Shown here one piece after another: positions 57,219 to 64,000 of a stretch of 64,000 nucleotides of DNA; within the stretch, counting starts at the first letter, position 1; each line of letters begins with the position of its first letter. The stretch is from assembly GCA_009801085.1 (NCBI GenBank), contig VNWV01000003.1, forward strand, positions 1,054,001-1,118,000. Direction: 5' to 3'. Made by a program: the position numbers and the translations under genes. The notes beneath the pieces are model-generated. The model saw only the letters and a list, made by a program, of their open reading frames with translations, was not told the origin of the DNA and made no database searches. This DNA comes from Lasiodiplodia sp. COLG20. Its lineage: Eukaryota; Ascomycota; Dothideomycetes; Botryosphaeriales; Botryosphaeriaceae.

Positions 57219-57683
57219 GTTGACGGGGTTTGTTATTTGGTTGTTTTGCTGGTCCTTTCGCCTTTAAGTACTCACCGATTCTCGTGTTCGCTGTAAGAAG
57301 TTAATTGATCCTTCCGAATCCTTCCTTGCGCAGTCCATCCTGTCTCGGAGCTTCCGTTATGATTCATTATGAAATGTTACACAATGGGAATGAAGTGCTT
57401 CGCGTATTTGACTGCGTTGCGGCTGAGCGGATTCTGGCATGTCGTGGAACACTGGCTGGATAAGCCACGTTCCTGACGGCACCGGCTTTAACGGCACTAA
57501 AAAGTGGCTAACCGGAAGGCGGCTGTGAACAGCCCCCTCGTGGCTAGCGCGAAGAAAAGCAGGGGCTTAAAACAGGGACCCATGCAAATGATGTGATCGG
57601 TTAAGCAGAGAACGATACGAAATCGACTGATGGATTGGCAATGGTGGGGACCCTGAACCAGAAGACCATGTCCCCCCTTTCAG
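57219..57683. other. intergenic, divergent promoter side
   Basis: Between the secreted hydrolase start (minus) and the first visible codon of the AAA-type remnant (plus). No other feature. A CCCCCCTTTCAG acceptor at 57672-57683 suggests the remnant once had an upstream exon. Confidence 0.45.
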
Positions 57684-58823
57684 ATCGATTGTTCCATTCG
57701 AGCAGAAGTTCCGCGAACTCCACAAAGAAATGGAGAGAGAATTTGAAAAGCTGGCCTCCGCATTCCCTGACGATCTGGCCGTCCAGCGCAGCAAACAGTG
57801 GGTTCCGGATGTGTTTGCGTACAATCTACAATCAGTTCGTCGTGAGGGGCCACATTCAGCAAACGATACAGCAAGAGTTCTGCTGGACGGACTCAGGGCC
57901 CTTGTTTACCTTTTGGACAATGATCTCGCACATCTCGTCGAAGCACACAGGAAAATTGAGGCTGGCACCGTTGAGAAGCCCCCTTTTGCCTACTTGTGGC
58001 ATCTATTTCAACCGGGCCAAGAGATCGTGTCCAAGAGTCCGAAGCATCAAGTCTACCGCGCACTGCAAATTAGTGGTGGGAGGAGATCTCTTAGAGGAAG
58101 GAGCCATGGCGAAAAGAGGTCTATCCGCAAAACCCTTTCGAATCTTAATATCGACTGTTTCTACCTGGACTTTGATGGTAAGCATTTCAGAGCAGTGCCG
58201 ACAACGATTTCTATCACACCGTACGATGATGTGTTGCCTATCCAAAAATGAACTTGGATATCCTTCAAGCCCAGAACGAGAGCCCAGACAGCAATATGCC
58301 GGTTCACTTAGACCGAAAAGAGATCTTGGAATTTGTAGACAGCCACTGGAAAGACGGAAACCGTTGGAATGGAAGGCAGATCAAGAACGCGTTCCAAACC
58401 GCCATCGCGTTGGCTGACTGGGACAGTCTAAAGGGATCATCCGGAGGCGACTCTAGACTCTTCGAGCCGCAGCTGGAGCGCAGACATTTTGAAACTGTTT
58501 CCATGGCCAGCACCCACTTCGACAGGTATCTCAGCGAAGTTTGGGGAGACGATGAGACTCGGGCGAGGATGAATGAGGTCAGGGAGGATGAGTATTACCT
58601 TCGGAGAGGGCATGGCCGCAAGTCGAAGCCTGCAAGAAGGAAGAATGCGTACGGCGGGAAGGCTAGACACTTCGAATACTCGGAGTCGAATACATTGGAG
58701 AGCTCGAGTTCGGAAGAAGCAGAGTCTTCCGATGGCACCGACTCAGAATCTGTGAAAACTGCTGAGCCGATGAGAAAGAAGGAGACAAGAAAGTCTAATA
58801 AGCGTAAAGGGCGGAACGACTAA
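57684..58823 (+). pseudogene. DUF7025/AAA ATPase gene lacking its ATPase core (deletion remnant)
   Basis: Two open pieces in different frames. Piece one, 57684-58251, opens IVPFEQKFRELHKEMEREFE and carries PPFAYLWHLFQPGQEIVSK, then DCFYLDFDGKHFRAVPTTIS and ITPYDDVLPIQK before a stop: the DUF7025 region of large fungal AAA proteins. Piece two, 58248-58823, contains RWNGRQIKNAFQTAIALADWDSL and RRHFETVSMASTHFDRYLSEV, the lid and C-terminal region of the same family, then a Lys/Ser/Glu-rich tail. The DUF7025 end and the whole AAA core, with Walker A and B, are absent between them. Intact family members run to 600-900 residues or more (from memory). Not a functional ATPase as it stands. Confidence 0.75.
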
Positions 58824-59877
58824 TAGTGTCATGATCAATTCATACAGGGTCAAATAACTATTCGTGTCTTGATCAGTTTAAATCTCGATTTAACCGTACA
58901 TAGTCTGTGAAGTTTGTTACGCTGGCTTGTAGATAAGACTACATCAATATTTACCTTTCTATAACCGGTTTAGTTCCCCTCTCTACACACTATAGAGATC
59001 ATTTAGGTCATTTTAAGATATGCATCTTACAATACGGCGTTGAAAACAATTGAATAAAGGCAATATCTTCTAAATCCTAAGTTAAGGTCTAAAAACGTCG
59101 ATAGATAGCCCGCCCAGTATTGGAAGTCTTACTACAAATCTATGACTCTCGCTTACATGCTAGCTTGCTGAATTCGCGAATCAAATCACTTTAGCCGTCG
59201 CCTACAATAGCCCCCTATAGCAAATCTTCTGCAGCATTACTCATGTAAAGGCATAGCTGCACCTTATCCGATCGTAAAGGTCTAATTGGCCGTCTTAGCT
59301 TACCCCACCACATTCTTCCACCAACAATGCGCTACAGAACCAATAGATCTACGTATCGTGTTCGACCGCGCAGTTTTCGGTACATGCATGACGCCACAGC
59401 ATGCACAACACGTAGTATACGTATATAGGTGTCTAAAGCTTTCGTAGCAAGTGGTCTGTTGAGCTAGAGACTGCCACGTAGTAAACGCAGCTTGTTGGTT
59501 CTGGTAGTAATTATAAATCGAGCATGCTGACGTGAGACAGAGGTAGAGAACCTCCCTCATTGGCGACAATCTACGTCATGTGCCAACGCATAGAAATCTT
59601 CATGGGCAATTCTACCCCGCAGTAGCAGCATAGGTCATGCGAAGTACGTATATATCATGATGCCTAATTGGACATATAAGTGATCAGTCCCCTCCTCTTA
59701 CAGTTGTCCGAGATCATGCCTTCATCTGCCTGCGTGGTCACAACTACTACTAACACACCTCTTCGCCTATGCTCTGATGAGACCCACTCCATTCATCTCA
59801 TTGAAGGTATCTACGTGTTTTACCCTAATCAGAGTCCATATTTGCAGTAACTAACAGATGTTTTAAATCTCACAGAC
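58824..59877. other. AT-rich intergenic, no supported gene
   Basis: About 1 kb of AT-rich DNA without a coding frame over 90 codons that has features. May hold the decayed remains of other genes; none recognised. Confidence 0.45.
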
Positions 59878-59886
59878 TATATAAAG
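59878..59886 (+). promoter_or_regulatory. TATA box
   Basis: TATATAAAG, 47-55 bp before the ATG at 59933; a good match to the consensus and at a usual distance, supporting the lysozyme-like gene as once transcribed. Confidence 0.6.
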
Positions 59887-60417
59887 ACGACATACCGCGC
59901 GCCCGCAATTATTGTCCGTCCGAGTTGAAACCATGCAATCATCTTCGATAATGCCGGCAGTGTCCCAGAACTGCATTAATATTTTGAAGGGTAGGGAGAC
60001 GTACCGCTCACATTGGTACTACGATGGACGCCGCGGATGGGGCATTGGCTACGGCAACTGGTCGAGGGAAAAAGATCCGAATATCGTCGAGCCGATGCCG
60101 GAACCTGTGGCATACCAGAAATTGCTACAACATGTGAACAACAGCAACCGTTATTTTTCCCGAAAATTGGGGGATTATTGGAACCAGCTTGGCGCGGGGC
60201 GTCGCGAACCGATTATTCGGGTCGCGTACAACACTGGAGACTGCGGTATCTGGAATGTATTCGCGAGTATCTGAAAGCTGGAAACCACGAAGCCGTTGCA
60301 GATGGCATAGAGACCTGTCGGACGACGGGGTATCAAAGGGAGAAGAAAATCGACCTTTCACGCATCAGGCGAGAGGATGCAGCAGCGTACCGAGCAGCGT
60401 CCCGAGCACGTCCCAAG

Positions 60418-60489
60418 AAGCTCCCCCAGAAGCGCCCCGGGAAGGGCCCCAAGAAGCACCTCGAGAGGCACCCCGAGAAGCACCCAGAG
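60418..60489 (+). repeat. 12-bp tandem repeat, six units
   Basis: Six imperfect copies of an AAGCACCCCGAG-like unit. The region is open in all three forward frames, encoding EAPR-type, KHPE-type or Arg/Ser-Pro-type tetrapeptides according to frame. Confidence 0.85.
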
Positions 60490-60665
60490 AATCGTCGACT
60501 GGTTGGGGCTTACCTCGGGTTGCCGTCATGTTCTCTCTAGAGGGTGTCCATTTTGGAGTGGATGCCATCAACTTCCCACCAATACCAGGGTCCGCCGGAT
60601 TTGTATTAGGGGCTGTTGCAGCTGTGGGAATAGTGGCTTATGGAGCGAAAAGACGGTGGTCTTCA

Positions 60666-60773
60666 TCGGAAGCGGATTCGAAGGAAGAGCCCTCGGAAGC
60701 AGATTCGGAGGAAGAGCCTTTGGAAGCAGATTCGGAGGAAGAACCCCTGGAAGCAGATGCGGAGAAAGAGCCC
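60666..60773 (+). repeat. 27-bp tandem repeat, four units
   Basis: Four near-identical 27-bp copies encode a nonapeptide of the form (S/L)EADSEEEP in the frame ending at 60815. They form an acidic tail after the predicted membrane helix. Confidence 0.9.
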
Positions 60774-60815
60774 ATGAATAAGTTTCCATTCAGATGGTTC
60801 ACTTCTAAATATTGA

Positions 60816-61898
60816 TTATACTAGTGTTGTTTTTCCTAAGAGGGCTATGTTTACGCTTGGATCTTGCTTCTTTACCGCAAGGGCAATCCTTAGCAGAGCT
60901 CGATAGAGTGCCGGAGAAGTCGAATAGCTGCGTATGTTCTCTACTGCGTCGGATACGAGTCTAATCTGCTGCACTGTCTCAGCTGCTACGTCCTACAGAT
61001 CGTTGCTTATGTCAAAGCGCGCTTGACGATCTTTATCAGCTATCTAATGCCGCTGCATTTGTAAATACCCAACTACACCGAGCATTACCACATCGCAGAG
61101 TTGTCGACCAACGAAATTGCTTGTATAAAGTTGTGCAACATTGAGACTATATAAATCCATGAATCAAGAGCACAACCAGAATTTCAGCAGCCAACGGAAA
61201 GAGGGAATGGATGGAGAGTTTTATCATGCTCTGCAGTCTCGGTCCGCGGTGCTGGTCGGAATCAGGGTCTAACTGGATAGCCGGCTTCTATCCGTTTATT
61301 TTTTATGCATTTAGTTAACGCCTGAACAGGATCATGCCATCGAGATCGCCAGCTACCCATTAGCCGTTTCCATGCTTTTCTCTGAAGGCATTCATGCGAT
61401 ATCGCGATGCCAGAGCAAGAGCAGAACTCTTACAACACTGTAGCACCATTTGACTAGACACATCAATGGCAATAAGGCTATTATATTGTTCAATTTCTTC
61501 GGATCAAATACGCAGTGCTAGAAGAAATATCTTCCATCTTCTACGGACCAAAATATTCTTTCTTCTGCAATAGAAGACTAGCATGAGTATAAGCGTCTCC
61601 TTGATATTATTTTTATTCTACTAGCTGACTAAATGACATAGAAATTATATGAATACGAGGTTTGATAAATCGTTTTGGCTTCCAGACTGGTGTTCGTACA
61701 TCAACCTGGTTGCTTTTTTTTTCGTGTAACCCCACTATCAGTATCCTTGTCTTCGCTCGCGCATCATCTTAAATTAATCGGCTGACCGCTAGTCTCTTAT
61801 CAAAGACTAGACATTTCACGGCAGCTTATTTGATCTCTTGCGAATGCACACCAGTGTCAGACGTTAAACTCTCACTCGACGCAGTGATTTCAAGCACG
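60816..61898. other. AT-rich intergenic, no supported gene
   Basis: About 1.1 kb upstream of the second HET gene. AT-rich, no coding frame with features, no repeat or RNA gene recognised. Confidence 0.45.
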
Positions 61899-63906
61899 AT
61901 GCCGTTGTGCAAATACTGCAAACTCATCACGGTCGAACGAATCTTTACCGAGAATTATCTCAAGCACTTCCCCAATTTTTCTGATATCCTTGTTTCCAGG
62001 CATACTTGTGCCCTGTGCGATTTGCTGGCCAAGAGATGCGACGAATTCGTTGGGGATGGAGGACTTCAGGGATACACTCAGCTTGCGCTTGTGCGTAGCG
62101 TGTTACCCTCTGGGAATGGGAGAATATACCCAGTTATCATCGATGACACCGTCGGCGACACTCCTGAGTTTGTTTTCGGACTTACAGATGATTCTCATCC
62201 GGGGGTAATTGTGCGGACCAGAGGTTCGCTCATTTCCTGTCGTCTTTGAACATGCATTTACTAACAGAGCCAAAGATGATGAAGACTCGAAGTTTGTTTG
62301 TGACGAACTGCAAACAAGCGTGCATCTATACAGACTTCAATTCGCTTCTTCAAGCTCCGACGAAGCCTTCGAATGGATTCAAAATTCAATCAACGATTGT
62401 CTTCGTAATCACAAAGCCTGCAAAAAAGGATTTCCAGGAACACCGCTGGACCGGAAACCTCCGGTTCTACCCACGCGCGTTATTGACGTCGGCCCCAGTG
62501 GATCATCTACACCACCTAAAATATTCGAGACGCGACGAGCCCGTGGTCATTACATTGCACTTAGCCATTGTTGGGGGGAAGAACACCAACCGCTCCTGAA
62601 AACGACCAGAGAAGACATTGATCGCTTTCAAATTGAGATGCCTGTCACCGAGATTCCAAAAACATACATGGATACCTTCTTCATTGCTTCACGTCTTGGC
62701 ATACGCTATGTCTGGATCGATTCACTCTGCATCATTCAAGATGATGATAAGGATTGGGCTCAAGAATCAGCGGCTATGGGAGACATCTACCATGATTCGC
62801 ACGTAACAATATGTGCGTGCGCTTCCAAGCATTGCAACGATGATCTCTTCTTCACCCGAGAGAAGATTCCAATGGTTGAGATTCCTTTCTCAAACACCGG
62901 CGACCTCACGAGACCGCGGTCATATTTCATCACGGAAAGCGCAACTGCGTTAGGAGATGATGTCGAGGATATCTATGCTTCGCATCATTTCAGATACCCT
63001 GATCTCGGGCTTCTACGCACGCGCGCCTGGATCACTCAGGAATGGGCACTGCCACCGCGACTCCTCTGTTTTAGACGCGGTTCGATCATCTGGATCTGCC
63101 GTAGTCAATCTAAACGCGAAGATGGAAGACCAGTCGGAGATGGACACATCCGTGGTTTGCCCGGACGCACTGACTTGTCGGGAGCAAAACGTTGCTACGA
63201 GGGGTGGTTAGACATCGTTGAAGAGTACTGCAAGCGGAAATTGACGCTCAAGAAGGATAAACTGATTGCTATCCAAGGCCTTATCGGTCAAATGGCACGA
63301 TCTGCTGATGTAAAGGATACATGCACATATGGGCTATGGAAGAAGCGCCTGGCGGCGGAGCTTGCCTGGAGGCGCGACAATGATTGCATGAAGCTTGAGT
63401 GCCCTCCGGATCTCGAGCGCGAAGGCATTCCCTCATGGTCATGGGCTTCCAAAATCAACGCGATAAGATACTATCCGCGTATCGACATGGACTCCAAGGA
63501 ACCTGGGATCTCTTTGCTCTCTGGGGAAACTGACGATGGAAGGTGGCTGCATCTACAGGCATTCTGCAGGATAGTTGACGTGGTCAAGAGAGTCGGCTCC
63601 GAATATACTGTCCAGGCGGCCGCAAAACACGAGGTAGTCAGCCTGTACTTTGATGATGGCATCAAAGGTCATTACAGTCAACACGTTGCACTCTTGAACC
63701 TTGGTGTTTCCAAGCCTTTGGCGGACAAGTGGATAGACGCAAAGGGGACTCAGCGCACAAAACTTGTTAGGAGCCGAGTATTTCTCATTCTGAATCCCTT
63801 GAATGATGATGAAGGCCGCTATGAGCGAATTGGAGCAGGGGTTCAAAGACACGCAGAAAACGGGCTTTTTCAAAGCTGGACACAGAAGGAAATTTCAATT
63901 GGATAA
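61899..63906 (+). CDS. heterokaryon incompatibility (HET) domain protein
   Basis: Starts at ATG 61899 (the open frame further upstream has no ATG). An N-terminal zinc-ribbon-like part (LCKYCKLITVERIF, HTCALCDLLAKRC) is followed by one intron near 62205-62290, then the HET domain: YIALSHCWGEEHQPLL, IRYVWIDSLCIIQDDDKDWAQES with MGDIYHDSHVTICA, and LRTRAWITQEWALPPRLLCF. HGIPSWSWAGW of the first HET gene is matched here by EGIPSWSWASK. No stop or frameshift is seen in the long second exon. The exact splice sites are uncertain: GTAATT at 62205 and GTTCGC at 62224 are both possible donors, each requiring a different acceptor. Expected role: cell death on nonself recognition. Confidence 0.88.
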
Positions 63907-64000
63907 GGTGTTTCTTATTTCTAAGCGGAGAGCTGGATGATTAGTAGCCCAACTATGATATTTTGGTTCATACTTGGGATAGAAAAGATCTCATTATGTA

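Larger units (their letters stand above)
59933..60815 (+). pseudogene. GH24 (T4-type) lysozyme-like protein with repeats and membrane tail, frameshifted
   Basis: The frame from ATG 59933 encodes a GH24-like fold: INILKGRETYRSHWYYDGRR, WGIGYGNW and EPIIRVAYNTG. Glu22 and Asp31 keep the nine-residue spacing of the catalytic pair in phage-type lysozymes, but the position of the catalytic Thr reads Gly37. This frame stops at 60272-60274, while the expected C-terminal GH24 sequence (YLKAGNHEAVADGIETCR, RREDAAAY) continues in the next frame, and a third frame carries an EAPR repeat, a membrane helix (GFVLGAVAAVGIVAYGA) and acidic repeats to 60815. No intron explains the first shift. No signal peptide is evident. 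Origin by transfer from bacteria or phage is possible; alternatives are sequencing error or decay. Confidence 0.6.

Noticed and set aside
1..64000. CRISPR arrays, bacterial operons, phage or insertion sequences
   Set aside because: Intron-containing fungal genes throughout; no regularly spaced repeats or transposase genes were found.

Overview
This is genomic DNA from a filamentous ascomycete (Pezizomycotina). The evidence is the many short GT-AG introns (about 45-120 bp), long intergenic spaces and fungus-restricted families: HET domains, a fungal NB-ARC/TPR receptor, Zn2Cys6 regulator, DUF2235, dioxygenase-P450 fusion, and fungal N-terminal STAND domains. A family 3 pectate lyase, a CAP protein, a tyrosinase and two small cysteine-containing secreted proteins suggest a plant-associated or saprotrophic lifestyle. 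I cannot name the genus.

Layout. 0-2 kb: a Helo-like/ankyrin protein on the minus strand running off the left edge. 3.2-4.6 kb: a kinase-like protein with a Glu run. 6.3-10 kb: secreted CAP protein and secreted tyrosinase (both minus). 10.8-19.8 kb: a divergent pair, a DUF2235 alpha/beta hydrolase (minus) and a giant nine-exon gene (plus) predicted to encode membrane segment + decapeptide repeats + fatty-acid dioxygenase + P450-like domain + H-type-lectin-like domain. 20.6-29.6 kb: SDR-like oxidoreductase, a nuclear-type protein of unknown function, pectate lyase and a Zn2Cys6 transcription factor containing a 43-nt G homopolymer. 30-36 kb: a multi-pass membrane protein, a repeat/hairpin patch and two head-to-head small secreted proteins. 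37-41 kb: housekeeping-type genes (QCR8 of complex III, an EBP-family protein, a GT8 glycosyltransferase).

42-64 kb looks like an accessory, immunity-related region: HET protein, alpha/beta hydrolase, a small unknown gene, isochorismatase-like hydrolase and ribosomal protein uL15, then a PNP-NB-ARC-TPR receptor, a DUF7708-like STAND-type gene interrupted by an in-frame TGA, a PAF-acetylhydrolase-like enzyme, a DUF7025/AAA gene whose ATPase core has been deleted, a T4-lysozyme-like (GH24) gene with a frameshift and tandem repeats, and a second HET protein. Broken and intact nonself-recognition genes lie side by side, as expected for fast birth-and-death evolution.

Exon coordinates were derived by hand from reading frame continuity and GT-AG signals; no similarity search was run, so family names rest on motif recognition.
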